Positions 51,057-59,927 of a DNA stretch of 64,000 nucleotides are shown piece after piece. Position numbers and translations under genes: made by a program. The stretch is from contig NZ_CP084550.1 of the NCBI RefSeq assembly GCF_021800405.1, forward strand, positions 1,302,001 through 1,366,000, in the 5' to 3' direction. Source of the stretch: Arthrobacter sp. FW306-07-I. GTDB taxonomy: Bacteria; Actinomycetota; Actinomycetes; Actinomycetales; Micrococcaceae. How positions within the stretch are numbered: the stretch's first letter is position 1; every line of letters starts with the position of its first letter. Under the pieces are notes generated by a model. It saw only the letters and a program-made list of their open reading frames with translations. It did no database searches and was not told the DNA's origin.

Positions 51057-52019
51057 ATGACAGCCTCTTCCGAACAGGGAACTAACGCACCCTCCGCAGC
51101 CCGGCCATGCGCTACCGGCCGGCAATACGAGCTGCGGCGCGGCGATGCCGTTGCCGTGGTCACCGAACTTGCCGCCGGACTCCGCTCCTTCACGCGGGGA
51201 GAGGTCCTGCTGACCGAGACCTATGGCGATGATGAGATCGCCCCCGGCGGTGCCGGCATCACGCTGGCGCCCTGGGTCAACAGGGTGGAGGACGGGCAGT
51301 GGATCCTGGACGGCAGGAAGCAGCAACTGGACATCACCGAGGTGTCCCGCAACAACGCCAGCCACGGCCTGCTCCGCAACACCGGCTACGCGCTGGTGGG
51401 GGAGTCCCGGCACGCCGTCGCACTGGAGGCGGCAGTCTTCCCGCAGCACGGCTACCCGTTCCTGGTGCGGCACCGCGTGGAGTACCAGCTCTCGGGAGAC
51501 CTGGGGCTGCACGTCCGGCAAACCCTCACCAATGATTCCGCTTCAGCTGCACCTTTCGTCCTCGGCGCGCACCCTTACCTGCGCGTTGGCGACGCCCCCG
51601 TGGAGGAACTGCAGCTGACCGTTGCCGCCGATACCCGGCTGGTGACCGATGAGCGCCTGATCCCGCGTAGTTCTGCCCCCGTGGACGGGGACACCGACTT
51701 CCGCTCCGGCCGGCACGTTGCGGACATAGCCGTGGACGTGGCCTTGACCGACCTGCAGTACGAGGACGGAAAGGCCCGGCACACCCTGGCCGCGGCCGAC
51801 GGCAGCGCGGTGTCGCTCTGGCAGGATGAAGCCTGCCGCTACGTCCACGTCTATGTGAGCACGCTGTACCCGGGCCGGACCCGCGCTGTGGCCGTGGAGC
51901 CCATGACGGGACCAGCCAACGCGTTCAACTCCGGTGACGGCCTTCGATGGCTGCCCCCGGGAGAGTCCTTCAGCATGGAATGGGGCATCGACTACACGCC
52001 AGGCGGGGCGGGCCGGTAG
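51057..52019 (+). CDS. Aldose 1-epimerase family protein
   Basis: A galactose-mutarotase-fold protein of 320 residues. Conserved elements: VVTELAAGLRSF, TLAPWVNRVEDGQW, NNASHGLLRNTGYAL (the active-site His), VLGAHPYLRVG and AVEPMTGPANAF (Glu general base). It belongs to the aldose-1-epimerase-like branch common in actinobacteria; divergence from galT-galK supports a sugar-anomer role in the Leloir pathway. ATG 51057 is chosen over the TTG six bases upstream on -10 spacing. Confidence 0.9.
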   Translation: MTASSEQGTNAPSAARPCATGRQYELRRGDAVAVVTELAAGLRSFTRGEVLLTETYGDDEIAPGGAGITLAPWVNRVEDGQWILDGRKQQLDITEVSRNNASHGLLRNTGYALVGESRHAVALEAAVFPQHGYPFLVRHRVEYQLSGDLGLHVRQTLTNDSASAAPFVLGAHPYLRVGDAPVEELQLTVAADTRLVTDERLIPRSSAPVDGDTDFRSGRHVADIAVDVALTDLQYEDGKARHTLAAADGSAVSLWQDEACRYVHVYVSTLYPGRTRAVAVEPMTGPANAFNSGDGLRWLPPGESFSMEWGIDYTPGGAGR

Positions 52020-52070
52020 TTTGCCCTGCCTCTAGTTTGCATTGGGGCGCTGCTGGGGAAGTATGGGGAT

Positions 52071-53417
52071 ATGACGCCTAAAGAGGACGACGTTACCCTT
52101 GCCCATACAGCGCCCGCCCGTACCGCTCCAGCACCGGCGGCCGCGGCTGCGCCCCTGCGCGTCCTGACTGACCGTGAGCTGGACAGGGACATACCCTACG
52201 GAATCCGCATAGCGGCGTCCTGGTCATGGCGCCTGGGCCTGATCCTCCTGATGGCAGGGACGCTGGTGTGGCTGCTCAGCCACATCACCCTCCTGATCAT
52301 CCCCATCATGGTGGCCGCCCTCCTCGCCGGGCTGCTCAGCCCGGTGACAGCCTGGCTGAAGCGGCGCGGACTTCCGGCTGGGCTCGCCGTCGCGGTCACC
52401 ATCCTGGGCTTCATCGGAGTCATTGTCGGTGCGCTCGCCCTGGTGGGCAGGCAGCTGGCCGTCGGCTTCAGCGAACTCTACTCGCAGGCGCTGGAAGGCG
52501 TTCGGCAGGTCCAGGACTGGCTGTCAGCAGGTCCGCTGCATCTCACCGCAGACCAGATCGACCAGTACATCAAGGAAGCCACCGATGCGGTGCAGAACAA
52601 CAGCAGCAGCATCGTCAGCGGGGCCCTGTCCGTCGGCAGCACCGCCGGCCACTTCGCAGCCGGAATGCTCCTCTCCCTCTTCATCCTCATCTTCTTCCTC
52701 CTGGAAGGTGACCGGATCTGGGCGTTCCTGGTCCGGATGCTTCCGCGCAAGGCCAGGGCCGCCACGTTCGGCGCAGGCCGCAAGGGGTGGGCCTCCATGG
52801 TCAGCTATGCGCGCATCCAGATGTTCGTCGCCGCCGTCGACGCCCTTGGCATCGGCGTAGGCGCCGCCATCCTGGGCGTCCCGTTGGCGCTTCCCCTCGC
52901 AGTGCTGGTGTTCCTTGGCTCGTTCATCCCCGTGGTGGGCGCCCTGGTGACCGGCGCCGTCGCCGTCCTGCTGGCGTTGGTGGCCAATGGACCCGTCAAC
53001 GCCCTGATCATGCTGGCAATCGTCCTCGCGGTCCAGCAGCTTGAGGGCCACATCCTGCAGCCGCTGGTCATGGGCAAGGCAGTATCGCTCCACCCGGTGG
53101 CTGTGATCCTCAGCGTCGCCGCCGGCTCCTACCTTGCCGGCATCCCCGGCGCGCTGTTCTCAGTGCCCATCCTGGCCGTAGCAAACTCGGCCATTCGCTA
53201 CATCGCGGCCAGAACGTGGGAACATGAACAGGTGCCGGTTGTCGCCGGGAAGCCCATTACAGCCGGAGCGGGCGGGGACAACACCATCCAGGACGTTGAA
53301 CCACCCTCTGCATCCGACGCAGGAAGGGACACGGCGGCCGGCACTGCAGCCGAACACCGTGATGCCCGCACCTCCTCCTCCGTGGAGGGCCCAGGGGCAG
53401 AACCCAGAGGAGAGTAG
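52071..53417 (+). CDS. AI-2E family transporter (PerM-like)
   Basis: A polytopic membrane protein of the AI-2 exporter/PerM family, 448 residues; members include TqsA-like exporters and sodium/proton antiporter-like proteins, so the substrate is open. The N-terminus is Ala/Pro-rich and polar; about eight helices span residues 52-385, with FFLLEGDRIWAFLVRMLP, VFLGSFIPVVGALVTGAVAVLLAL and the C-terminal family motif LEGHILQPLVMGKAVSLHPVAVI. A long acidic tail of about 60 residues follows. An AAGTAT box 6 nt before the ATG is a weak leaderless-promoter candidate. ilvA starts 3 nt after the stop. Confidence 0.9.
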   Translation: MTPKEDDVTLAHTAPARTAPAPAAAAAPLRVLTDRELDRDIPYGIRIAASWSWRLGLILLMAGTLVWLLSHITLLIIPIMVAALLAGLLSPVTAWLKRRGLPAGLAVAVTILGFIGVIVGALALVGRQLAVGFSELYSQALEGVRQVQDWLSAGPLHLTADQIDQYIKEATDAVQNNSSSIVSGALSVGSTAGHFAAGMLLSLFILIFFLLEGDRIWAFLVRMLPRKARAATFGAGRKGWASMVSYARIQMFVAAVDALGIGVGAAILGVPLALPLAVLVFLGSFIPVVGALVTGAVAVLLALVANGPVNALIMLAIVLAVQQLEGHILQPLVMGKAVSLHPVAVILSVAAGSYLAGIPGALFSVPILAVANSAIRYIAARTWEHEQVPVVAGKPITAGAGGDNTIQDVEPPSASDAGRDTAAGTAAEHRDARTSSSVEGPGAEPRGE

Positions 53418-53420
53418 TCC

Positions 53421-54659
53421 GTGAAGATCCTTGAAACCCTTCCCGTCACGCTGGACGATGTCCTTGAGGCGCAGAAGCTGCTTGATGGGATTATCGCGCG
53501 CACACCCGTGGAGTCGTCCCGGGCGCTGGGCGGCATGGTGGACGGGGACGTCTACTTCAAATGCGAGAACCTGCAGCGTGCGGGCTCGTTCAAGGTCCGC
53601 GGAGCCTATGTCCGGATGGCGCGGCTCTCTCCTGACGAGAAGAAGCGCGGCGTGGTGGCGGCCTCCGCCGGCAACCATGCCCAAGGCGTTGCAGTCGCTG
53701 CCAAAAGTCTTGGCATCAAGGCCCGGATCTACATGCCCCTGGGCGTAGCACTGCCCAAGCTTGCCGCCACGCGGAGCCATGGGGCCGAAGTCATCCTGCA
53801 CGGGCACAACGTGGACGAGGCGCTCGCCGAAGCCCAGCGCTACAGCAATGAAACCGGCATGGTCTTCGTGCACCCGTTCGACAATGTGGACGTAGTGGCG
53901 GGGCAGGGGACTGTGGGCCTGGAGATCCTGGAACAGGTGCCCCACGTGGACACCGTCCTCATGGGTGTGGGCGGCGGTGGCCTCCTGGCGGGAGTCGCCG
54001 TGGCCATCAAGGCCCGCGCCCGCGAACTTGGCCGGGAGATCCGCATCATCGGCGTCCAGGCGGAGAACGCTGCAGCCTACCCGCCGTCGCTCGCCGCAGA
54101 TGCGCTGGTGCCGCTCAAGAAGGTCTCCACCATGGCGGACGGCATCGCTGTGGGGCGGCCGGGGCAGCTGCCCTTCAGCATCATCCGGGAACTGGTGGAC
54201 GACGTTGTCACGGTCAGCGAGGACTCCCTGGCCCGTGCCCTGATCTTCCTGCTGGAACGGGCCAAGATGGTGGTGGAACCCGCGGGCGCAGTGGGCGTGG
54301 CCGCCCTCATGGACGGCAAGATCGAGAACCCGGGCACCACGGTGGCCGTGCTGTCCGGCGGCAATATCGACCCCATGCTGATGCTCAAGGTCATCCAGCG
54401 CGGCCTTTCCGCCGCAGGCCGGTACATGACGGTCCGCATGATGCTTGATGACCGGCCCGGTTCACTGGCAACCATCGCCCGCATCATTGCCGAAAACGAT
54501 GCCAACGTTACCGGCCTTGACCACACCAGGGTGGGGGGCTCCATCAGCATGGGCGACGTCTCCATCACCGTGAACCTGGAGACCAAGGGCCACCAGCACG
54601 GGGAGCAGGTCCTCAGCGCACTGCGTGCCGAGGGTTTCCAGCCGATCGTGGTGCATTAG
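53421..54659 (+). CDS. ilvA: Threonine ammonia-lyase with C-terminal ACT domain
   Basis: A PLP enzyme deaminating threonine to 2-oxobutyrate, feeding isoleucine synthesis or threonine catabolism. The 412-residue protein has the PLP lysine 58 in RAGSFKVRGAYVRM, AASAGNHAQGVAVAAK, the phosphate-binding GGGGLLAG at about 183-190 and LSGGNIDPMLM. Residues from about 335 to the end form one ACT domain (RMMLDDRPGSLATIARII), like catabolic or short biosynthetic forms rather than the two-ACT E. coli IlvA. GTG 53421 follows GAGGAGA. Confidence 0.94.
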   Translation: MKILETLPVTLDDVLEAQKLLDGIIARTPVESSRALGGMVDGDVYFKCENLQRAGSFKVRGAYVRMARLSPDEKKRGVVAASAGNHAQGVAVAAKSLGIKARIYMPLGVALPKLAATRSHGAEVILHGHNVDEALAEAQRYSNETGMVFVHPFDNVDVVAGQGTVGLEILEQVPHVDTVLMGVGGGGLLAGVAVAIKARARELGREIRIIGVQAENAAAYPPSLAADALVPLKKVSTMADGIAVGRPGQLPFSIIRELVDDVVTVSEDSLARALIFLLERAKMVVEPAGAVGVAALMDGKIENPGTTVAVLSGGNIDPMLMLKVIQRGLSAAGRYMTVRMMLDDRPGSLATIARIIAENDANVTGLDHTRVGGSISMGDVSITVNLETKGHQHGEQVLSALRAEGFQPIVVH

Positions 54660-54667
54660 GAGCGGCC

Positions 54668-55297
54668 ATGGCCGGATTGGGTAACGGCTTCACCGGTAAC
54701 GGGCGAAGCCCCGAGCGGCAGACCATCGCGGCCCGCGCAAAGGGCGGACTGGTGGTGCTGGGCGGTTTCCTGGCCCTGCTGTTCGCCATTGAAGTGGTCA
54801 ATACCCTGATGATGGGCGCCCTCACCCGGACCTTCGGCCTGCGGCCCAGGAGCCCCGACGGACTGCTGGACATCTTCACCTTCCCGCTCCTGCACGCAAA
54901 CCTGAACCATCTCCTGTCCAACAGCCTGCCCCTGGTGATCTTCGGCTTCCTGGTGTTCCTCTCCGGGCTGCGCGTCTTCCTCACCGCCCTGGCTTTCAGC
55001 TGGCTGGGCAGCGGCCTGACCGTCTGGTTCATCGGGAACGGTGTCACGGTGGGTGCTTCCGGCCTGGTGTTCGGGCTTTTCGCGTTCCTCCTGGTCCGAG
55101 GGTTCTTCAACCACAGCTGGCGGCAGATCCTGCTCGCCGTGGTTCTCTTCCTGGGCTATGGGAGCATCCTGCTCGGCGCATTGCCCTTCGTAGCCGGCTA
55201 TGTCAGCTGGCAGGCGCACCTTGGCGGTGCGGCCGGCGGGGTGGTGGCCGCCCTGCTGCTGCGTCCGCGCACCCCAGCCATTGGGCGGGGACTCTAA
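54668..55297 (+). CDS. Rhomboid family intramembrane serine protease
   Basis: A six-helix intramembrane protease of 209 residues. Catalytic Ser131 in TVGASGLVFG and His184 in SWQAHLGGAAGG are both present, as is HANLNHLLSNSLPL (76-89) in helix 2. The N-terminus is polar. It is probably active; substrates are unknown. ATG 54668 lies 8 nt after ilvA with AGGAG overlapping the ilvA stop region, so it is likely co-transcribed. The bidirectional terminator at 55339-55380 follows. Confidence 0.92.
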   Translation: MAGLGNGFTGNGRSPERQTIAARAKGGLVVLGGFLALLFAIEVVNTLMMGALTRTFGLRPRSPDGLLDIFTFPLLHANLNHLLSNSLPLVIFGFLVFLSGLRVFLTALAFSWLGSGLTVWFIGNGVTVGASGLVFGLFAFLLVRGFFNHSWRQILLAVVLFLGYGSILLGALPFVAGYVSWQAHLGGAAGGVVAALLLRPRTPAIGRGL

Positions 55298-55338
55298 GGG
55301 CAGGCCCTCAACGCGGCCTGCCCCACCATGAACTAAAA

Positions 55339-55380
55339 GAAGAGCGGCGGCCGTCCCTGTGGGGACGGCCGCCGCTCTTC
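55339..55380. terminator. Bidirectional terminator between rhomboid and greA
   Basis: A perfect 19-bp stem (55339-55357 with 55362-55380) with a TGTG loop, the longest uninterrupted stem in the window. It lies between convergent genes and has A-rich sequence on its left, useful for the minus-strand transcript. Confidence 0.9.
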
Positions 55381-55433
55381 AGCCGGCATGGCTTCCTGCC
55401 TCATCACACAGCTTGTGCCGTGCAGGGCCAGGG

Positions 55434-55928
55434 CTAGCCGGTGTACGGCTTGGCGGAAAGGATCTCCACCTTGATCTCCTTGCCGTTGGGCGCGACGTAG
55501 CTGAGGCTCTCGCCCTCTTTGTGGCCCAGGATGGCAGAACCGAGGGGCGACTTCTCGCTGAAGACGTCCAGGTCCGAGTCGCCCGCGATTTCGCGTGATC
55601 CGAGCAGGAAGGTCTCCTCGTCACCGGCGATCCTGGCCACTACGATCATGCCGGGTTCCACGATGCCGTCATCGGCAGGTGCTTCACCCACATGGGCATC
55701 GCGGAGCAGGGCCGTCAGTTGGCGGATGCGGGCTTCGATCTTGCCCTGCTCCTCCTTGGCCGCGTGGTAGCCCCCGTTTTCCTTGAGGTCCCCCTCTTGC
55801 CGCGCTGCTTCAATCTTCTGGACGATCTCCGCCCGGCCTGCGCCGGAAAGGTGGTCCAGCTCTGCCTTCAGGCGGTCAAAAGCTTCCTGGGTCAGCCAGG
55901 CTGCAGATGCGCTGTTGGTGGTAGACAC
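55434..55928 (-). CDS. greA: Transcription elongation factor GreA
   Basis: Rescues backtracked RNA polymerase by stimulating transcript cleavage. The 164-residue protein has the N-terminal coiled coil (LTQEAFDRLKAELDHL through GKIEARIRQLTALL), with the acidic tip in ARQEGDLKENGGYHAAKEEQ, and the C-terminal FKBP-like domain with SPLGSAILGHKEGES. GTG 55928 is chosen because GAGGAG lies upstream with good spacing; a longer ATG start would add ten residues. Promoter at 56024-56053. Confidence 0.95.
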   Translation of the reverse strand: MSTTNSASAAWLTQEAFDRLKAELDHLSGAGRAEIVQKIEAARQEGDLKENGGYHAAKEEQGKIEARIRQLTALLRDAHVGEAPADDGIVEPGMIVVARIAGDEETFLLGSREIAGDSDLDVFSEKSPLGSAILGHKEGESLSYVAPNGKEIKVEILSAKPYTG

Positions 55929-56023
55929 GGACTTCTCCTCTAGTGGTCCTACATGCAAAAGACCCCGCCACGGTGGCCACTTGTGGAACAGTAACCAGCT
56001 CAGCGGGGTAAAGGTATCTCTCT

Positions 56024-56053
56024 ATTGTAGTCAATCCTCTGGAGATAACCCAA
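56024..56053 (-). promoter_or_regulatory. Promoter of greA
   Basis: On the minus strand TTGGGT (56053-56048), 18 nt, TACAAT (56029-56024). The leader of about 90 nt contains CCCCGC/GCGGGG arms and may fold. Confidence 0.6.
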
Positions 56054-56079
56054 CAGGGAAGCGTTGCAGATCACATGCC

Positions 56080-56538
56080 CTATGACTCTCCACGGGGGAT
56101 CCAGCAGCTGTCCACCACGCCGGACACGGACGCCGACTCCGTGCGCAAGGTGACGCGCTGGGCCACTGTCCTGCCGCCGTCGGCCGTTCCATCAGCCGCC
56201 GATGGCGGAATGTCCACCACCTTCCAGCCCACCACCGCGAATTTGGAATCCAGCGCCTTCACGGCGCATTTGACCGGATTGCCCGGTTCGCGGGTGACCT
56301 GGAAGTCCACCTCGGCGAGCGTGGCATCGGTGGTGCTGTACCCCACGTCCTTGTACGTCACGCCGGAAAGGGAATTGGAGGTGGTGACCCAGGCCAGGAA
56401 CCCGATGCCGGCGGCCATCGCGACGGCGATCGCAGCCCGCGCGGCCTTGGGGGAGAGCCGGCGCTTTTTAGCACCATAGCGATTGGCTAGGCTAGTGTCT
56501 GCGGGCGCGGGTTGGGCCGGCTGGTCCGGGGAAGTCAC
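56080..56538 (-). CDS. DUF4307 membrane protein
   Basis: A conserved actinobacterial protein of unknown function, encoded beside greA and mca as in mycobacteria. The 152-residue protein has a short polar N-terminus with LANRYGAKKRRLSP, one membrane helix (about 34-52, AAIAVAMAAGIGFLAWVTT) and an extracytoplasmic beta domain containing two cysteines (VKCAVKAL and DSCWIPRGE) that could form a disulfide. GTG 56538 lies 6 nt after a TAAACT -10 box, suggesting a leaderless mRNA. Confidence 0.88.
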   Translation of the reverse strand: MTSPDQPAQPAPADTSLANRYGAKKRRLSPKAARAAIAVAMAAGIGFLAWVTTSNSLSGVTYKDVGYSTTDATLAEVDFQVTREPGNPVKCAVKALDSKFAVVGWKVVDIPPSAADGTADGGRTVAQRVTLRTESASVSGVVDSCWIPRGES

Positions 56539-56550
56539 CAGACCAGTTTA
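56539..56550 (-). promoter_or_regulatory. Leaderless promoter of the DUF4307 gene
   Basis: On the minus strand TAAACT (56550-56545) is followed by 6 nt and GTG 56538. No Shine-Dalgarno sequence is present. Confidence 0.6.
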
Positions 56551-56667
56551 GTTCCCTTTCCGCCGCCGCCTTGCGGTGGCTGCAACTGCCGGTGAGGCAA
56601 TGTTCCCGCGACCATCATCCGTAAGCTGCCACTAGCCGCAAAAGAAAAATAAGGAGCCGTCCCTTCC

Positions 56668-57573
56668 ATGACAGCGTCCAGCAACTCCCAGGTGCCGCTC
56701 CGGCTGCTCGCGGTCCACGCCCACCCGGATGACGAGTCCAGCAAGGGCGCTGCGACGATGGCAATGTACGCGGCAGCCGGAGTGGACGTACTGGTGGCAA
56801 CCTGCACGGACGGGTCCCGGGGCGACATCCAAAACCCTGCCGTCGAAGGTGAACCGCATCCCAAGCGGGACATGGCGGGCGCCCGCCGGCTCGAGATGCA
56901 GCGGGCCGCCGCCATCCTGGGCATCCGCCAGCGGTGGCTCGGCTTTGTCGATTCAGGCCTTCCCGAAGGCGACCCGCTCCCGCCGCTGCCCGCCGGTTCC
57001 TTCGCCACGCTGCCGCTGCACCAAGCGGCAGCGCCCCTGGTGCGGCTGGTCCGTTCCTTCAAACCGCACGTCATCCTCAGCTATGACGAGAACGGCGGAT
57101 ACCCGCACCCGGACCACATCATGGCCCACCGCGTTGCGGTGGAAGCCTTTGAAGCCGCCGGCGATCCCAGCCGCTATCCGGACGCGGGGGAGGCCTGGGA
57201 ACCCAGCAAGCTCTATTACGACCGCGCCTTCAGCCCCGAGCGGTTCCGCGCGCTGCACTTTGCGCTGGAAGAGGCCGGGCTGCAGTCGCCCTACGCCGAG
57301 CGGCTGGCGGCCTGGCTGGAGTCCGACGCCGAGGGGCACACCCCGCCGCCGGCCGCGCACCCCACCACCACGCAGATTGACTGCGGCGACTTTTTCGAAA
57401 TGCGCGACGATGCGCTGCGCTCCCACCGCACCCAGGTGGACCCCCTCGGGTTCTTCTTCGCCGTTTCGCCGGACATGCAGCGCCGCGTCTGGCCGTGGGA
57501 GGACTATTCGCTGATCCACTCCCGGGTGCACTCGGAACTCCCCGAGAAGGACCTGTTCGCGGGGCTAAGATAG
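56668..57573 (+). CDS. mca: Mycothiol S-conjugate amidase Mca
   Basis: A zinc amidase that cleaves mycothiol-bound electrophiles to a mercapturic acid and GlcN-inositol, a detoxification step unique to mycothiol-making actinobacteria. The 301-residue protein of the PIG-L/LmbE fold has AHPDDES (metal ligands His19 and Asp22), DGSRGD, and NGGYPHPDHIMAHR with the third ligand. The length and the long C-terminal insert favour Mca over MshB. ATG 56668 follows AAGGAG. A TAAGCT -10 candidate lies near 56621. Confidence 0.94.
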   Translation: MTASSNSQVPLRLLAVHAHPDDESSKGAATMAMYAAAGVDVLVATCTDGSRGDIQNPAVEGEPHPKRDMAGARRLEMQRAAAILGIRQRWLGFVDSGLPEGDPLPPLPAGSFATLPLHQAAAPLVRLVRSFKPHVILSYDENGGYPHPDHIMAHRVAVEAFEAAGDPSRYPDAGEAWEPSKLYYDRAFSPERFRALHFALEEAGLQSPYAERLAAWLESDAEGHTPPPAAHPTTTQIDCGDFFEMRDDALRSHRTQVDPLGFFFAVSPDMQRRVWPWEDYSLIHSRVHSELPEKDLFAGLR

Positions 57574-57670
57574 ACAAGGCAGGCTATTTCTATCCCGCGT
57601 AGAAGATGGGCCCGTGACGGCCCCATCCGTCCGCTGCCTGCTGCATCCGTTCCACCAGAAGGTATCCACC

Positions 57671-58024
57671 GTGCATTCTCTGCTCCTCACCCTCGCCACC
57701 ACGCCGACCCCGATGCCCACCCCCACGCTGCGGGACGGCATCTCCGAGGACCAGGTGACGCCGGGCCTGCTGGGGTTCATCATGACGGCTTTCTTTGTGG
57801 TGGCAACCGCCCTGCTCATCGTTGACATGGTGCGGCGGATCCGAAGGGTGCGCTACCGCGCCCAGGTGGAGGAAGAGCGCATGGCGGCGGCAGCTGCGGC
57901 AGACGTGGACGCGGCGGACGTCCAGGACGGGCTCGACGACGGCACGCACCCTTCTGCGGACCCTTCTGCGCCGGACTTCAAGGGCAACGGCCCGGCGAAC
58001 GGGCTTTCGCAGCCGCGCGAGTAG
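57671..58024 (+). CDS. Small membrane protein linked to mca
   Basis: A 117-residue protein with one membrane helix (about 35-55, LGFIMTAFFVVATALLIVDMV) flanked by a short outer segment and a basic patch (RRIRRVRYR), then an acidic cytoplasmic tail. Its position directly after mca matches the small protein found there in mycobacteria (Rv1083 neighbourhood), from memory. Function unknown. GTG 57671 is preferred because GAAGG precedes it; GTG 57614 is an alternative that adds 19 residues. Confidence 0.75.
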   Translation: MHSLLLTLATTPTPMPTPTLRDGISEDQVTPGLLGFIMTAFFVVATALLIVDMVRRIRRVRYRAQVEEERMAAAAAADVDAADVQDGLDDGTHPSADPSAPDFKGNGPANGLSQPRE

Positions 58025-58069
58025 GCATGTTCCCGGGGGCGTCCGGTCCCTCGAAGAGGACTGCCGGCT

Positions 58070-58813
58070 TTAGGCGAGGACGGCCAGTGCGATCGCCACG
58101 AAGTGGGCGGCGAAGGCGAGCACCGTGAGGGCGTGGAACAGTTCGTGGAAGCCGAAGTGGTGGTAGCTGAAGTTGGGTTTCTTCAGGGCGTAGAAAACAG
58201 CGCCAGTGATGTAGAGGACCCCGCCCACGCAGATCAGCACGGCCGAGGGGACACTCGCCTGGAAGAACTGTGGCAGGTAGAAGAGGGCGCCGCAGCCCAG
58301 TGCGATGTAGATGGGCACGTAGAGCCAGCGGGGCGCATCAGTCCACAGCAGCCGGAAGAGCACGCCAAGGATGGCCCCTGACCAGATCACCCATAGGAGC
58401 ACCACTGCCTGCTGGCGTTCCAGGAGTGTCCATGCCAGCGGTGTGTAGGTGCCGGCGATCACCAACATGATGTTGGTGTGGTCCAGCCGCTTCAGGACGA
58501 GTTTCACGCGCGGGGACCAGTTGCCGCGGTGGTAAACCGCACTGACTCCGAACAGCAGGACGCCGGTGGCAGCGTAGACGGCAGAGGTGATCCTGCGGTC
58601 CGGGGTGGGCGCAAGGGCCACCAGGATGGTGCCCGCGGCCAGAGCCAGCGGCGCGGTGACCGTGTGGATCCAGCCCCGCCACCTCGGCTTGATCATCAGC
58701 AGTTCCGCCAGGCGGACGGCGGCGTCATCCACGGCGTTGGATTCCGGTTTCGAGTCGGCGTTCCGGTCCTCTCGCCGGGGTGACGGGGAGTCCGTGGGGG
58801 AGTTGCTGTCCAT
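58070..58813 (-). CDS. Hemolysin III / YqfA-type membrane protein
   Basis: A seven-helix protein of the hemolysin III (PAQR-like, TrhA) family, 247 residues; despite the name, family members act in membrane lipid homeostasis. Features: the first helix region WRGWIHTVTAPLALAAG, VYHRGNWSPRVKLVLKRLDHTNIMLVIAGTYTPLAW (His and Asp metal ligands) and the C-terminal FGFHELFHALTVLAFAAHF. The true start is ATG 58813; a longer frame to 59452 is read-through of intergenic and opposite-strand sequence. A TATTCT -10 lies 6 nt before the ATG, overlapped by a TetR-like operator. Confidence 0.92.
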   Translation of the reverse strand: MDSNSPTDSPSPRREDRNADSKPESNAVDDAAVRLAELLMIKPRWRGWIHTVTAPLALAAGTILVALAPTPDRRITSAVYAATGVLLFGVSAVYHRGNWSPRVKLVLKRLDHTNIMLVIAGTYTPLAWTLLERQQAVVLLWVIWSGAILGVLFRLLWTDAPRWLYVPIYIALGCGALFYLPQFFQASVPSAVLICVGGVLYITGAVFYALKKPNFSYHHFGFHELFHALTVLAFAAHFVAIALAVLA

Positions 58814-58845
58814 GCCCCCAGAATAACTTACGGGGCGGTAAGTTA
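58814..58845 (-). promoter_or_regulatory. Leaderless promoter and TetR-type operator of the hemolysin III gene
   Basis: On the minus strand TATTCT (58825-58820) is 6 nt before ATG 58813. The perfect inverted repeat TAACTTAC-N6-GTAAGTTA (58824-58831 with 58838-58845) overlaps the -10 box and spacer. The form resembles TetR-family operators; no TetR gene is next to it. Confidence 0.65.
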
Positions 58846-58948
58846 CCCGTCGGTAACAATGCTGCGCTGTTGTTGTTCCATGCCGCCGGTCCCGGGGTCC
58901 CGCCGGCGGTAGCCTAGGATGTGGATGTACGTACGGCAGGAAAGTCAG

Positions 58949-59722
58949 GTGAGTGGACGCGTGGAGTTGCCCGGGTTCCTCTATGGCTATTACGAGCGCC
59001 GGCTGCTCAAGGACCTCCCGAGGGACCGGATTCCCCGGCACATTGGTGTCATGGTGGACGGCAACCGCCGCTGGGCCAAACAGTTCAATGCACCCACCAG
59101 TCAGGGCCACCAGGCCGGCGCTGACAAGATCCACGAATTCCTCGGCTGGTGCCAGGAACTCGGCGTCAAGGTGGTGACGCTCTACATGCTGTCCACGGAC
59201 AACATGAACCGCTCCAGCGAGGAACTTGATCTCCTGATGGGCATCATCGCCAACACGCTGGACCGGCTGGACGAGGACGCCAACATTTCGGTCCATGCCA
59301 TGGGTGCTCCTGAACTGCTTCCCGACTACCTGGCCGAACGGCTCAACAAGCTCACCGCCAGGACCCCCGTCCGGGAGAAGATCCACGTCAACGTCGCCGT
59401 GGGATACGGCGGCCGCCGGGAGATCGTGGACGCCGTCCGGGAACTGCTCCATGACGCCGTCGCCAAGGGCATGGACATCTCAAAGCTTGCCGATGACCTG
59501 TGCGTCGATGACATCTCACGCTTCCTCTACACCCGCGGCCAGCCGGACCCGGACCTTGTGATCAGGACGTCAGGGGAGCAGCGGCTTTCAGGCTTCCTCA
59601 TGTGGCAGAGCGCCTACAGCGAGTTCTACTTTTGCGAGGCACTGTGGCCGGCCTTCCGCAAGGTGGATTTCCTCCGCGCCCTGCGCGACTACGCGGGCCG
59701 GCAACGGCGCTTTGGGGCCTGA
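58949..59722 (+). CDS. uppS: Cis-prenyltransferase (UppS-like, possibly short-chain)
   Basis: Condenses isopentenyl diphosphate with an allylic primer in cis to make Z-prenyl diphosphates for the lipid carrier pathway. The 257-residue protein has [12 protein letters not shown] (catalytic Asp37), [15 protein letters not shown] and [23 protein letters not shown]. It resembles the mycobacterial Rv1086 type, which makes short Z,E-farnesyl diphosphate, and occupies the same place beside a hemolysin III gene; full-length undecaprenyl activity cannot be excluded. GTG 58949 has AGGAAAG just upstream; GTG 58961 is an alternative. A TAGCCT -10 lies at 58910-58915. Confidence 0.9.
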   Translation: MSGRVELPGFLYGYYERRLLKDLPRDRIPRHIGVMVDGNRRWAKQFNAPTSQGHQAGADKIHEFLGWCQELGVKVVTLYMLSTDNMNRSSEELDLLMGIIANTLDRLDEDANISVHAMGAPELLPDYLAERLNKLTARTPVREKIHVNVAVGYGGRREIVDAVRELLHDAVAKGMDISKLADDLCVDDISRFLYTRGQPDPDLVIRTSGEQRLSGFLMWQSAYSEFYFCEALWPAFRKVDFLRALRDYAGRQRRFGA

Positions 59723-59777
59723 AACCCCCGGTTCACCACGAGTTCATACATCCGCCGGAGAAATCGCCGCCAAATGG

Positions 59778-59808
59778 TTGCGGAAATGGCCTGCTGTGGA
59801 TTTACGTT
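59778..59808 (+). promoter_or_regulatory. Candidate phoH promoter
   Basis: TTGCGG (59778-59783), 19 nt, TACGTT (59803-59808), with TATATC overlapping it. The resulting leader of about 145 nt contains a short ORF and two hairpins. Confidence 0.4.
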
Positions 59809-59855
59809 ATATCCATCAGCAGGCAAAACCGCCGGCTGATCGGGGAGGCCAGTAC

Positions 59856-59927
59856 ATGGAGCGAAACATCGCACCGGTTGTATGGGAGGCCGGACCCGGC
59901 CTCGTGGCCGAGCCGCCTCACCACTAA
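59856..59927 (+). CDS. Short leader ORF upstream of phoH (23 codons)
   Basis: ATG 59856 is preceded by a strong GGGGAGG at 59842-59848 (7-nt spacing) and the frame closes at TAA 59925-59927, encoding [20 protein letters not shown] plus three residues. The same frame is open back to a TTG at 59712 (71 codons). A perfect 8-bp hairpin (59886-59893 with 59896-59903) lies inside it, and a second (59933-59938 with 59943-59948) lies just before the phoH ribosome site. It may be a regulatory leader peptide or a counterpart of the small PhoAT antitoxin gene described upstream of mycobacterial phoH2. No homology could be tested. Confidence 0.45.
   Translation: MERNIAPVVWEAGPGLVAEPPHH

Noticed and set aside
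58814..59452. N-terminal extension of the hemolysin III frame
   Set aside because: The extra residues are the reverse strand of the cis-prenyltransferase gene; ATG 58813 has its own -10 box.
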